A DNA stretch of 64,000 nucleotides from Anadara kagoshimensis (taxonomy: Eukaryota; Mollusca; Bivalvia; Arcoida; Arcidae): contig CM037869.1 in NCBI GenBank assembly GCA_021292105.1, positions 50,031,234 through 50,095,233 of the forward strand, given 5' to 3'. The notes below the pieces were generated by a model. That model saw only the letters and a list, made by a program, of their open reading frames with translations, did no database searches and was not told where the DNA came from. The translations under genes and the position numbers were made by a program. Of the stretch, positions 32,110 to 43,214 are shown piece by piece (position 1 is the first letter of the stretch; every line of letters starts with the position of its first letter).

Positions 32110-32695
32110 CAGGTACATGTATATGAATTACGTGGTGACTTTTCTTATTTTACTTTTCACAACTTTTCTTTTCTATTTACTACGCAGCCTTATATTTGTG
32201 TCTCCATTGCTTATGTCAGTTTTGTTTCACTCTGTGGTACCGCCTTTTTCCACCATGAAAACTTTTTACAATTACAACAAACCAAGCTGCTTACAAGTAA
32301 ATTGTTGATAAAAGAAGCCTAAGTCTATAAAAATGTCCGTCATCACAATTATGTTGATAAAAAAGTTTCTATATCTAAAATTTTATATGGATATATTTGA
32401 CACCCCATTATTCCTTGTTCATTTAATTCTTAATTTTGATTTTGTTGGCAGATTTGGGTGCTTAGCCGTCCGTAACCTTGGTATTATTATCTGGTCGACG
32501 TTTGTATTTTTCCGTAGTGTCAGTTTTCAACATTTTTTCTTTGTTTTGGACTTTGTTATTGATTGTTCATCTACTTCCTCCTACTTTATAAATAATGACT
32601 ATCAAAAACAAATTAAACATACCAATTCATCCTTAAGCAAAGTCAATATACTTTGAAACTGACAAATTAAGTAACACTAGTACCGGTGACTTGTT
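32110..32695. pseudogene. Opposed RT-H remnants, plus then minus
   Basis: Plus strand 32110-32575: degraded RT end (GCTGCTTACAAGTAAATTGT, TGTCCGTCATCACAATTATG, GGATATATTTGACACCCCAT) and 3'UTR. Minus strand 32600-32695: 3'UTR end (AAACATACCAATTCATCC, ACTTTGAAACTGACAAATTA). They meet tail to tail within about 25 bases. Confidence 0.65.
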
Positions 32696-32739
32696 TCATT
32701 CTTCTCACAATTATTCACTTTTGATTATTTTTTCCTAGC

Positions 32740-34180
32740 GCAGCTATGATACATCAATACAATCTTGATTAAAACTAATTCATTAAATAAATGGGTCTTT
32801 AACAGAACAGAATTTTCAAATCTTGTCAGTGTCATTTCTAGATCAATGCTCGCTCCACGTACAGCATTTAACTATTATCAATTTTACAAACCACTAAACG
32901 CCAATTTTAATTTTGTCTTATCGCAAATCCCCGCCCAGACGTAAATTAAAATGTTTCAAGCATTTTGATGTGTCATATTTTGTGTTACGTTTGCATTAAA
33001 GGATTGGCTCTCAGTGACGTCATCTTATTATGGAAGACGCACAGAGGCATTTTTCCCACGCCATAACGATGCCATTTTTACTTGCTACGGCAATATTGTT
33101 ATTTACATTGTGGTTTGCTGTTGAAAAAAATTATAAAATTATATATTAAATTGAATTATAAGGAATTAATTATAAGAAATAATTTTTTTTCAGTCATGGT
33201 AGGATGAAAGAATTGGACATTTTGCACACTGAATTATTCGCGTACCAAAATATAACATAACGAAGCATAACAAAAAGAATAATTCACTTTATTCCTATAA
33301 TAAGACAGTACAATGTTTTATTTAAATGCTATTAATGACAAAATTTGATTAACTCTCAAAATAAGACTATTATTCGTTTTTAATATTGCATCCAAACGCT
33401 TCAATTGTATATTGATACAATCTTGATCAAAACAATTTCAATACTTTTTATCGCGAACTGATTATTTTTCAAATCATGTCAGTGTCATATCGAGACTACC
33501 AATGCCCGTTCCGCATTCTACATTCAACAATTATTTATTTCTAACTTTTTATCCTCTCACATCGATGCTACAGCAATGCAAGCTTGACAAAATGGACACC
33601 AATACATTTTTAATCCAAAAGTAGCTTTAAAATTCTGTCTACCTGCTCATTCATCGTACGAATATCGATACATTATCTCGATATAAAAAACCTAAACAAA
33701 TCTATATTCACATCACGATCTCAAAACAAAGTAAAATCTTTGAAACTGCCAAATTAAGTTTAAGTGAAATACGTGAAATTCCACCAAGGAAGTGGGTTTA
33801 CTAGGCTGATACTTAGGACTAAAGGTACTAAAAAAGAAACAGTTGTTTTCAAATTACAAATTGCCAAAGTCTGTTTCAGTCTCAAATTAGAATACTATCC
33901 TATTCTAATATTTAATGTTATGCTTCGATGGTATATCAATGCAATTTTTCATCAAAACAATTCAATATTTTTTTGAGAAACTGGTTTGTTTTCAAATTAT
34001 GTCAGTGTCATTTTGAGACCGCCAATGACCGTTCCACATTCTGCATTTAACTGTTATCCATTTTTAAATTTTCCATTCTAAAATATCGATGCTACACTAA
34101 TGTAATCTTGATAAAATAGACATCAATACATTTTTTATAAAAAATGTAACTTTTCAAATATTGTCAGTGTCATTCCTGCC
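32740..34180. repeat. ~160-bp dispersed repeat, four diverged copies
   Basis: Copies near 32740-32900, 33400-33560, 33920-34060 and 34080-34180 share TGTCAGTGTCAT, TTCCACATTCTGCATTTAAC and TACAATCTTGATCAAAAC. A minus RT-H 3'UTR piece (33690-33800, AAATTCCACCAAGGAAGTGG) and another dispersed repeat (32990-33300) lie between them. Confidence 0.6.
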
Positions 34181-34221
34181 CATTCACTGTACGAAAATCG
34201 ATACATTACCGCGGTATAAAG

Positions 34222-34438
34222 TACAGGTCTGTCAAAAGTTTAACACCAAGCTGGCGAATAAATACCAAATCGGCAGTTAGCCATATCTGGACAGCTCTTC
34301 GGCAGTTGAGCTGTCTATCTCTCCACAGCTTTCCTATCATAGACTATCTATATCTTGGCCACTGGTCAGACAAGTTTCGACTTTTTTTCGCTAGCTCAGT
34401 TTTTAATTTTCGACAGGTCTGTACTGTACCTAAACGAT
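34222..34438. mobile_element. M2 MITE, full length
   Basis: Left TACAGGTCTGTCAAAAGTTT, then AACACCAAGCTGGCGAATAA; right ATTTTCGACAGGTCTGTACT. Confidence 0.85.
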
Positions 34439-35222
34439 TGTCGCGATATACATTAGAGATATAAGCCTGTATATGGATTACTTAACTAAAGAATATTGCC
34501 GGCTTGAAACATGAAATTTAAATTAAATAATCTGAAATGGGATTAAATACTAGTTTTATATGTAACATAATATTGATTATTCCATCGCAGGATAACAAAA
34601 AAAGGAAACAAAAAGACAATACTAATATTACGAAAATATCAGAATTTTCAGAGCAGAACTGATGTAAATTTGATATTTTTATCCATATTTAATTTTAATC
34701 AGTTAAATTAATGGGTATGAATATTACTTGACAAAAGTACATGCACACTGACATTCAAAATACCTGAATAATTTGTTAACATTTCTGGGGAAAACATGAT
34801 ACGTATGTCAAATGGTTACACATTTGTGTTTACCCAGGAATTAATCCATAACGACTACATGTATCAAAGTTATTTCTATTTATTGTAGCAAGACTCATCT
34901 CTAATTTCAGACAGTCATGCCTCGTACAATTTTCAACCTAAATGAGTCTTACCTACCAAATTAGGTTCTATTCGACTAAAGGGTTAGTGAAGAGGTTTTT
35001 TTAAAATCCGTTTCAAAAACAATGAAAATCAGGACATTAAGAATATTTAAACTCCATTACAAATTATAAATTTATTTCTATAAATTAATCACAAAAATTG
35101 TGTGTCAAAGTAACGTACATTTCATTTAAATATGAATCAACAGAAAATGTTTAATACATCAACAAATAGAAATAAAAAAAAAAACCAATAATGGTAAAAT
35201 TACCAAAATAATAATTCAACTC
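34439..35222. other. Non-coding stretch
   Basis: An acceptor-like CATCTCTAATTTCAG at about 34897-34911 is followed by only a 15-codon frame. No exon is supported. Confidence 0.4.
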
Positions 35223-35640
35223 ATAAGCAAACATATTAATCCATGTCGGCATCACAATCCAAAGGCAAAGTTAAAACTTTAAAACAGACAAGGTTTTAAA
35301 CACGTGTTTTTGCAACAGGGAAGTGAGACCGGGTGCTCCAGAAAAGAAAGCACCTCCTGCTAGCTACACCCGTCACGTGTATAATCAAAATTGAGTAAAA
35401 GGAACTAGGAACTATTGGACGTCAAATATATCCAGGCCAATCCTGAACACATGGACACTAAATTTATCAGCAATACTATGATGACGGCTATAAGACTTTT
35501 TAGGGTCGTGTGCTTGCAATATTCCTGGATCAACAATTTATTTGTAAGCAGCTTGCTTCGTTGTATAAAGTTCTCATATATGGAACAAGCGGAACTCAAT
35601 CGTTTAATTGGAAAAAATACACCTTAAGCAGTAAAAGCGG
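35223..35640 (-). pseudogene. RT-H copy, long but frame-broken
   Basis: From the 3'UTR (CATATTAATCCATGTCGGCA) through CCTCCTGCTAGCTACACCCG to RT text. The minus frames give YENFIQRSKLLTNKLL and then, after frameshifts, text like HHSIADKF. Another 3'UTR fragment on the same strand sits at 35675-35800 (GGGGCGAGGCAGGGAGCTTC). Confidence 0.75.
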
Positions 35641-35999
35641 ATAGATCTGTATTGCTTAATAGAAAAAGAAAGTTACTCATCCATGTCCAAATCATAATCT
35701 TAAAAGCGAAATTCTAAACTAGCAAATTAATTTTTATAAGGGGGCGAGGCAGGGAGCTTCAGAAGTGTAAGCACATACTGTCTTCTTTATTTACAATAAA
35801 TTACTATTTTATGAATCCTTCTTAAGACCTTTTCCACATATCGAATAAATTTATTGAGAATAACATTCACACTTCACATATTGACATATTTAAAAAAATA
35901 TATTGATGCTTCACTCCTTGACCATATACCGATATAAATCTAGTGGCCTATTTTAATTACTTTAACGAATTTTTTCAATAAAACAGAACTCGTGACTGA

Positions 36000-36180
36000 G
36001 GGGATTTTAGCGCAAGTTAACGGATATCTCGCCGCCTTAGGTTAGAATCCCACTCGAAGACAGATTTCATTGTGAGAAAGCTTGTCAGTTTTGGTTTTCA
36101 AAGGTCTCTGGTTTTCTCTGTCGTTCTTCCTCATCTAAGAAATGTTCGCCTCGATATAAATGAAAGAGTCTGAGGGGGAA
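36000..36180 (+). mobile_element. Second-type SINE, diverged
   Basis: CCTTAGGTTAGAATCCCACT stands at the B-box position, then GAAAGCTTGTCAGTTTTGG, CTCTGGTTTTCTCTGTCG and CCTCATCTAAGAAATG match the body of the copy at 13505. Head eroded. Confidence 0.5.
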
Positions 36181-36284
36181 GCTCAAATATTATTACACTT
36201 CATTGCACATTATTCAATTAATTGAATGGCATATGTAAAACAGAGGTCCCTGTCCATCTTGTCATACACTGACAGAATTTGAAA

Positions 36285-36440
36285 TACCACAAACACAACA
36301 CAGCAGCCCACAAATCATCTCAAAATCAAAGTGAAAACATAACAATTTAGTTAAACGCTTAAACTTTCACACGGTCCCCGGAAAACATAAGAATGAAAGG
36401 AACACGAAACTTTTGGACGTCAAATATATCCAGGATATGA
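36285..36440 (-). pseudogene. RT-H 3'UTR fragment
   Basis: AATCAAAGTGAAAACATAAC, AAACTTTCACACGGTCCCCG, GAAAGGAACACGAAACTTTT and GGACGTCAAATATATCCAGG. Confidence 0.6.
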
Positions 36441-36764
36441 TTTTCTTTTATTATCGGTCATTCAAACGTTTGTAAAAGTATCTGACCAAGTCTGAGTATG
36501 TCCAGGACTGATTAGTCTTTCGCCAAAAATGTGACATTTAGAAATAAAAACTACGGTGTCCTTAAAACTTAATGTCCCTTAGAATAAAATACAAAGAGTA
36601 AACATGCACATGATTTATGATCAAGATTTATTATGTAGTATTGCACACGTCAGCAAATGTTTGATTTTGACTAAAAAATCCTAAAATGAGTGAACATAGT
36701 AATATATTTTTTTATTCAATTTAAAATATTTTTTTAAAAATGGTTTCACAATTCCAGACTATTC

Positions 36765-36830
36765 ACTACTGAGGACAAATTGTATTCCGGAACCGTCGTC
36801 TAGTACTGTAAAATTAACACTGTTATAATA
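36765..36830 (+). ncRNA. Hammerhead motif, core damaged
   Basis: TTCACTACTGAGGACAAATT replaces CTGATGAGG, followed by GTATTCCGGAACC (GAAAC changed to GGAAC), GTCGTC and TAGTACTGTAAAATTAAC. The 3' half and the downstream CTGTTATAATATGTAG are well kept. Confidence 0.6.
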
Positions 36831-37859
36831 TGTAGTATGATATGTAAGAAACATCTTAACCTGCAAAAATAAATACTCCAAATTTTGCTAAAATTTTAAA
36901 TATTGACGTGTGCACTGTAAAGTCACTGATGTATTGTTCTACCCCTATATTTAATAGTACTCCAGGGCCCACGATAGCTTAACAACAGTAAATGTGAGTA
37001 AATCTCTCAGCAGCAGTTGAGAAAATACATATTTTATGACATTCCAATTACCTCCCCAGGGTATACAAATAACATTCATCCATGAAACTTCAGTAATCAT
37101 TTGGATATTTCATTTATATAATAAATGGTATTAATTGTCAGTTTATGAATCTAATGCAAACAACTGTCTTTCATAAAACAGGTTTAATCATAAAAAATGT
37201 TATTGTTTTAACTTTTTTAAATACTCAAATAACAACGTTTAAAAATGAATTCAAACTAAATGTTTTACAGACAAAAAATCATTTGTATAAACAAAAGGTG
37301 TGGAGAAATGGTGCTTTACGTTAAAGCCAGGACTCTTTAACTTATATAGATGAAATTTCCATACTTAAATTACCATACATATATGAAACTAGTCCATTAT
37401 GACAGAGTCAAATTCTTGACAAAATTAAATTGTTTAAAACTTATCATTCTTCTAAAATCAAGTGTCTTGCAACAAAATGGTGTTATTATCTTGAAAATGA
37501 AATTTTCAGAATTTTTTATATTTTTTTTCTTCACAATTTCAGAAAATTCCAAGTAATTGGTTTTCTAGAAAAACAAGTTAAGATATCACTTTCAAACTTA
37601 ATTAAATAAAGAAAACCACACATAAAACGGTCAATGTTAAGGAGATGATAAACATGGGAGTGAATAGGAAGTAACTTCCGGTCGACAAAAGTACGAGCCT
37701 CCCTTTTGACTGCCGTACGCATCTTCGTTTATCTCGAACTTCGGAAAAGTCAAACTATTTTAATTTCCCCGTGAAGTTCAAGATAACGAGAGTCCAAGGT
37801 ATATGTTATTGTATGAACAAAATTTGACATGATGGTTATAATGTAATCACTGTGTTAAT
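36831..37859. other. Non-coding stretch
   Basis: No gene. At about 37685-37800 a short GC-richer piece has an imperfect palindrome around TTCGTTTATCTCGAACTTCG and GAAGTTCAAGATAACGAGAG, a string type often dispersed in molluscan DNA. Confidence 0.4.
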
Positions 37860-37975
37860 CAAAAACAAACATACTTATCCATTTCCGAATCACAATCCAG
37901 AAGCAAAGTAAAAACTTTGGAACTGACAAGTTAGGTTAGACACGTAAACTTCCACCAGGGAAGTGAGGCCGGTGT
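37860..37975 (-). pseudogene. RT-H 3'UTR fragment
   Basis: AAAAACAAACATACTTATCC, GAAGCAAAGTAAAAACTTTG, ACTTCCACCAGGGAAGTGAG, cut off after GGCCGGTGTT. The sequence then runs toward the intact ribozyme unit on the other strand. Confidence 0.75.
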
Positions 37976-38050
37976 TAAGTTATTTATGGATGGCAGTGTA
38001 TATTTTGGTCCATATTTATTGAACCCCGTGAAAAATTGATTTCACAATAA

Positions 38051-38096
38051 CTTGTCACTGATGAGGATTTGTATTCCGAAACGGTTGTCTGGTGCT
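38051..38096 (+). ncRNA. Type I hammerhead ribozyme with intact catalytic core
   Basis: Core by position: CTGATGA 38058-38064; stem II GGA 38065-38067 with TCC 38075-38077 around a seven-base loop; GAAA 38078-38081; minimal stem III (A81-T88, C82-G87, then GG and TT); predicted cleavage after C38089 of GTC; stem I from CTTGTCA (38051-38057) with TGGTGCT (38090-38096), partly by G-T wobbles. All invariant core bases known for hammerheads are present. Stem III is too short for a stable monomer; hammerheads of this kind usually work as dimers. The motif sits in an RT-H terminal region, where it would process multimeric transcripts. Confidence 0.7.
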
Positions 38097-38425
38097 GTAA
38101 AATTGAAAAAAGGTTTAATATCAAATTATATAGTCGGTGTTATAAATAATGCATTTACAGGTGTGGAAAATGTTCTTATGTTTAGATTGGATTATTATAA
38201 ATGTTGAATCTCACGATTTACCTACGGTGGTTTGGTCTTGAGCATATAAGGAATTAAATTGTCTAAATTTGCTGCTACTTAAAATTTGAATTTCCTCAAA
38301 AACTAAGGTATACTCCCTCATGCAAAGTAATTCTTTAGCTAAATTTGGTAATCTTTAATTTTTGTCCTTTGATAATCTTTTCAACATCTTGAAAACAATT
38401 TGGTTTAATAATTTTATTCCAAGCA
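38097..38425 (+). mobile_element. Body of an RT-H terminal-repeat unit
   Basis: Between two ribozyme motifs (cores about 371 bases apart). It contains AAATTGTCTAAATTTGCTGC, TACTTAAAATTTGAATTTCC, AGGTATACTCCCTCATGCAA and TTTTCAACATCTTGAAAACA, which reappear in reverse complement at 4900-5030 and 20935-21030. It is non-coding. Confidence 0.7.
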
Positions 38426-38463
38426 CTACTGATATGGAAGTATATTTCGAAAAGGCCGTCTAG
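38421..38463 (+). ncRNA. Second hammerhead motif, fused to RT
   Basis: AAGCACTA, CTGATAT (two changes from CTGATGA), GGAAGTATATTTC, GAAAA, GGCC and GTC ending at 38460. After GTC only TAG of stem I remains before RT coding homology starts. The motif is inactive by its core changes. The boundary coincides with the predicted cleavage position. Confidence 0.65.
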
Positions 38464-39172
38464 AGAAGAATGTCGCCAAATCAGTCAACTCAACATACAG
38501 ATATATAGATGACGTTCTGTCTCTTAACAATCCTAAATTTGTATATTATGTACATGTCATCTATCCTAGTGGGCTTGAAATAAAAGACACGACTGGTTCC
38601 TCAAATTCTGCTTTATATTTAGACTTATACCTGAATTATGACGCATTAGAAAGGCCACATTTGCAACTTTATGACAAACGTGATGACTTCAATTTTTCTA
38701 TTGTCAACTTTCCTTTTTTATGCATCAATATACCTGCTTCTCCTGCTTATGGTGTATTTGTTTCCCAAATAATACGCTATGGTAGAGCTTGTCCCGCTGC
38801 GGGGACTTTGTGCAACAACGTAGGCTGCTTGCAAATAAATTGTTGACTCAGGGATATTGCAAACCTATGCTTATCAAGGCCCTCAAAAAGTTTTATGGCC
38901 GTCATCACAGTATTATTGATAAGTTTGATGTCTCTTAGTCCAGGATTGCCCTGGGTATATTTGATGTCTAATAGTTCCATGTTCCTTTCACACAATTTTG
39001 ATTACACACATGGCGGGTGTAGCTAGCTAAACAGGAGGTGCTTACCCTTCCGGAGCACTCGGCCTCACTTCCCTGGTGGAAGTCCACGTGTCTAAACTTA
39101 CTTGCCATTTTCAAAGTTTTTACTTTGCTTCTGGATTGTGATTCGGTCATGGGTTAGTATGTTTGTTTTTTA
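38460..39172 (+). pseudogene. RT-H copy with RT palm-to-C-terminus and 3'UTR
   Basis: An open frame from 38460 to the stop at 38844-38846 reads EKNVAKSVNSTYRYIDDVLS, IYPSGLEIKDTTGSSNSALY, LDLYLNYDALERPHLQLYDK, RDDFNFSIVNFPFLCINIPA, SPAYGVFVSQIIRYGRACPA. YIDD at 38502-38513 is the catalytic box of reverse transcriptases, whose two aspartates bind metal. A frameshift near GRACPA breaks it; the rest continues in another frame (AACCTATGCTTATCAAGGCC, GGATTGCCCTGGGTATATTT) and the complete 3'UTR ends at about 39165. Family assignment to a Penelope-like element is inferred from the ribozyme association and the thumb-like region, not proven. Confidence 0.8.
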
Positions 39173-39192
39173 TTTGGTACAAGCACTACTGA
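39173..39192 (+). ncRNA. Hammerhead 5' half directly after an RT-H 3'UTR
   Basis: AAGCACTACTGATTAGG lies within a few bases of the 3'UTR end (GTATGTTTGTTTTTTATTTG) and is truncated after AGG. It supports a ribozyme flanking the RT copy on the 3' side as well as on the 5' side. Confidence 0.55.
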
Positions 39193-39200
39193 TTAGGTGA

Positions 39201-39676
39201 TCCCTTGGGGTGATACGTACACATATACTACGTGGTCGCAAGTATACATTCTCTTTTTACATTTGATATTTTAACGCAAACATAAAAAAATTCTATAAGT
39301 CTCGTTTTACCATTTAAGTATATATGTCATCCACAAATATTTTAGAAATAACCCATATATAATGAAGTTATGTCTAATTCATTAGTTTTATTACCAGATA
39401 TTTGTAATATATATACATCCATTTAACTCATTAAAGTAATTCAATACTTCACCTAACTGTCAAATGTACACACATATATGAATTTAAATAATTAATTGCT
39501 CATAAACAAACCTCGTGGTTGAAATTTAAAAGCATTTATATTCTTCCTCTAATGGTTTGTAAATATGATATGTTGCAATTAGGCATTAGATAGTTTGCTT
39601 GTCTCCAAACGCTATAACAGAAACAGATTGTTTCTCTTAAACAAAAACGCGTTTTATTAAAAATAAATAACAGAGT
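39201..39676. other. AT-rich stretch, nothing recognised
   Basis: No exon or repeat identified. Confidence 0.4.
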
Positions 39677-39838
39677 TACAGTCTAGATCTGTCGAAAATT
39701 TAAAACCGAGTTGATAAAACGGAGCTGCTGAGTAATGGAGATATGGATTTTTGATTTTTACACAATTTCGTTCTCAGCACTACTAGTGAGGGATTTTAAT
39801 CCGAAAAGTTCGTCGAGAGATGCAAAATTAAAAGATGT
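39677..39838 (+). repeat. M2 fragment followed by a decayed hammerhead motif
   Basis: TACAGTCTAGATCTGTCGAA then AACCGAGTTGATAAAACGG is the M2 left end. From 39777, CAGCACTACTAGTGAGGGAT, TTTAATCCGAAAAGTTCGTC and GAGAGATGCAAAATTAA form a ribozyme relic with an altered core (CTAGTGA). Confidence 0.6.
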
Positions 39839-40009
39839 TTAGTAATAATTTAGACCTGGTACAAGACAAAACAAAGTAGATCATAATGGGTACAGAAGTT
39901 AACTTATAAATAAGGTTATTATTACTTGTTGATTCATAATAAACTTGGCACAATACAAAATCGTCAGTGTTACACAAATATGGCATAGATAATGTCATTG
40001 AATCGGACC

Positions 40010-40730
40010 TTAAATTTGCTGTAATGGTCTCGAATTTTAAGAAACGTTTCAGCGTAATAGTTTGCGATAAAGTCGTTTTCCTATATTGAATTATAGCTTG
40101 AATACTGGTACCTTTTGTGTTGAGTTCTATAAAACCTTTACGTATAATGGTTTGCTAAAAAGGTCAATCATTTTCTTCGATGATTCAGTCCATGAAATTA
40201 CGATACATAATGTGTTGAATTCAATAAAATCTTTATCCGTAATGGTTTGCGATAAGGTCATTTTGCTCCATTGAATGAGACCATGAAATTACGACACCTT
40301 TGTTTGAATTCTATTAAAAAAAACACGTGTAAAGATTTGAGATAAAGTCATTTTGCTCATTTGAATAGGTATTTGAATTATGATACCTTTTTCTTGAACT
40401 CTATTAAACTTTTGTTTCTATTTCTATGAGCCTTTTACCCAATGGTTTGCGATAAGTTTATTTTGCCTCGTTGAATTAGACCTTGAAATTACGACACCTT
40501 TCAGTTTAATTCTATAAAACATTTACACGTAATGGTTTTCGAAAAGGTCATTATGCCTCAATGAATCAGACCATGGATCACGGTAAGTTTGTCTTGAATT
40601 CTATGAAACTTTTATTTCGAATTATATGAAACGTAATGGTTAGCGAAAATGTCATTTTGCCTCGTTGAATCAGACCTTGAATTATTAAACCTTTGTGTCA
40701 AATTCTATGAAACTTTTAAACGTTATTTTA
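40010..40730. repeat. ~110-bp tandem repeat, six to seven units
   Basis: Landmarks GTAATGGTTTGCGATAAGGT, CATTTTGCTCCATTGAATGA, GACCATGAAATTACGACACC and TTTGAATTCTATTAAA recur with indels. Confidence 0.9.
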
Positions 40731-41129
40731 AATGTTAACATTTTAATTGTCAACATGGTAGTTTAAAAGTTTAAAAGTTCTTCTACAATAGAATTATTTA
40801 CTAGAAAATAGAAATTAATTTTTATATTTATATTCACCACAGTCACAATTCCAACTTAACAATAGTAGTCAGAAATTGGAAACAAAGGGTTAATTCTCCA
40901 AAAGAAATATAAAACAAGAAATCAATACCATTATTTAGTTTTTAAATAAAAATGTTTGTGCTTGTTATTAAAAGTGATGTTTCAACTGTTGAAAGTCTCA
41001 CATCGTGTTGGGTTAAGTCTACAAACATACTATTGACAGACCTTACTAAAATTATTCTAACTTTCATTTTATTCACAACCGGTTGTAAATTGACAGGGAT
41101 GGTTATAACTCTTTTGTAACAATTCTGGA

Positions 41130-42245
41130 CACATTTTGTTTGGTCCAGACCTTTTGTTGTAAATTTAAAGGGATTGTAATAACACTTTGTTAATTACGCA
41201 AAATTTTTGGCTAAAGTACTTTGGTCACGATTCGGAACAAAACTTGGTTATATTATGTTCGGAGTACGTGTATGTCTTTTGTTGCAAAAAGAAAGGGATT
41301 GTACGAGTGCTTTCTTAAAGTATGTGAGTATTTTGCTTAAGTACTTTGGCCATCATTCGGAACAAAACTTGGTTATTTTAAGTTCGGAGTACTAGTATGT
41401 CTTTTGTTGCAAAATAAGAGGGATTTTAATAGTACTTTGTTAAGTACGCAAGAACTTTGGCTAAAGTACTTTGGCCATGATTCCGAACAACACTTGGTTA
41501 TGATTATATTATGTTCGGAGTACGTGTATGTCTTTTGTTGCGAAATGAGAGGGATTGTACGAGTGCTTTCTTAAAGTATGTTGAGTACTTTGCTCTATAA
41601 GTACTTTGGCCATAATTCGGAACAACACTTGGTTATATTAAGTTCGGAGTACTTGTATGTCCTTTGTTGCAAATTGAGAGGGGTTGTAACAGTACTTTCT
41701 TAAAGTATATTAGTATTTTGGTTTTACTTTGGCCAAAAGTCGGAACATTACTTGGTTATATTATGTTCGGAGTATGTCTTTTGTTGCAAAATGAGTGGGA
41801 TTTTATGAGTGCTTTCTTAACGTAAATTAGTACTTTGGTTCAATACTTTGACCATTATTCGGAACAACACTTGGTTATGGTTATATTATGTTCGGAGTAC
41901 TAATATGTCTTTTGTTGCAAAATGAGAGGGATTGTACGAGTGCTTTCTTAAAGTATGTTGAGTACTTTGCTCTATAAGTACTTTGGCCATTATTCGGAAC
42001 AACACTTGGTTATATTATGTTCTGAGTATGTCTTTTGTTGCAAAAAGAAAGGGATTGTACGAGTGCTTTCTTAAAGTATGCGAGTACTTTGCTTAAGTAC
42101 TTTGGCCATAATTGGGAATAACACATGGTTATATTATGTTCGGAGTACTAATATGTCTTTTGTCGCAAAATGAAAGTGGTTTTAATAGTACTTTGTTAAA
42201 GTACGTTAGTACTTAGGCTAAACACTTTTGCCAAGACTCGAAAGA
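41130..42245. repeat. ~115-125-bp tandem repeat, about nine units
   Basis: Each unit carries GTCTTTTGTTGCAAAATGAG, GGGATTGTACGAGTGCTTTC, TTAAAGTATGTTGAGTACTT, CATTATTCGGAACAACACTT and GGTTATATTATGTTCGGAGT. Two unit subtypes (TTTTAATAGTACTTTG and GTACGAGTGCTTTC) alternate irregularly. Confidence 0.9.
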
Positions 42246-42599
42246 AGATGTTTGGTACAAATATTTTATTTTGTTTAGAATTAAGATATAGAATATCTCC
42301 TCCGAATTTATGTCATTGTTCCATATATTAACCAATAGTAGTTTTAAAAAGTACATGTAGAATGAATTATATAATTTAATTTACTTCACAAAAACCTTTT
42401 ATTTAGCCATCACCATGGTGACACATTCTTTGAGCCTATTCATTGAACATGATGATAATAAAACTGAGTTTAAATCAATTTCAAATGAAATACAAGAGTT
42501 TAGAAACTAGGAATCGAAATTTAAATTGAAGCTTTAGAAATACACCTAAATGTTTACATTTTTATATTTTACACTGCAGTGGATTTTTTCAGGTTTAAA
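42246..42599. other. AT-rich stretch, nothing recognised
   Basis: No gene or repeat recognised. Confidence 0.4.
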
Positions 42600-42965
42600 T
42601 TTATTCATCAACCACAAACATACTGGCCAATGTTTAAATCACAATCCCAGATGCAAAGTGAAAACTGAAAACTGGCAAAATAAGTTAAAAATAAGGGGTT
42701 TCAACGGGGTCGAGACTAGGGAGCTTCGAAAGACTAAGAACTTCCATGTTAATAGCTACATCTGCCACATGGGAATCAATATTTTCAATGAGAGTAACAA
42801 GAAACAATGATAACGTCAGATATATCCAGGATAATATTAGATAAGGGAGCACCATACTTATTAACACTATTGTGGTGACGGAGCGAAATACTTTCGTTTC
42901 TATTTCTGCCTTGAAATTCTTGCTCAATATTGCATTGATGACAAGGTACAAAGGGACATAAAATA
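42600..42965 (-). pseudogene. RT-H remnant: 3'UTR and RT end
   Basis: ACCACAAACATACTGGCCAA, CCCAGATGCAAAGTGAAAAC, GAGACTAGGGAGCTTCGAAA, ATAGCTACATCTGCCACATG, GTCAGATATATCCAGGATAA and ACTTATTAACACTATTGTGG follow RT-H minus-strand order throughout. The two short frames overlapping it are not genes. Confidence 0.75.
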
Positions 42966-42988
42966 TTACGCAGTAAAAAGGACTAATT

Positions 42989-43214
42989 GAGTAAAAGTAT
43001 TTAACGTCCCAGTCAAGAATTATTTACTTATATAAAGACGTCGCCAGCTATAGGCGAAAACGCAGAAATTTTGCTATCCGTTGCGCTGATGACATTATAC
43101 AGCAGGGTTCAGTCATTATCCACTTTTAAGTCTTTGGTCAGACCCGGCAGGGGATCGAACCCACAACCTCCCACTTACGGAGGGAGCACTCTACTAACTG
43201 AGCTACTGTAGGGT
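42989..43214 (-). mobile_element. tRNA-headed SINE with a central deletion
   Basis: Minus strand: head CTACAGTAGCTCAGTTAGTA with GTTGTGGGTTCGATCCCC (good B box), CCGGGTCTGACCAAAGAC, then a jump to AACCCTGCTGTATAATGTCA and the tail GCTGGCGACGTC, TCTTGACTGGGACGTTAAAT. The middle body is missing. Confidence 0.8.
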
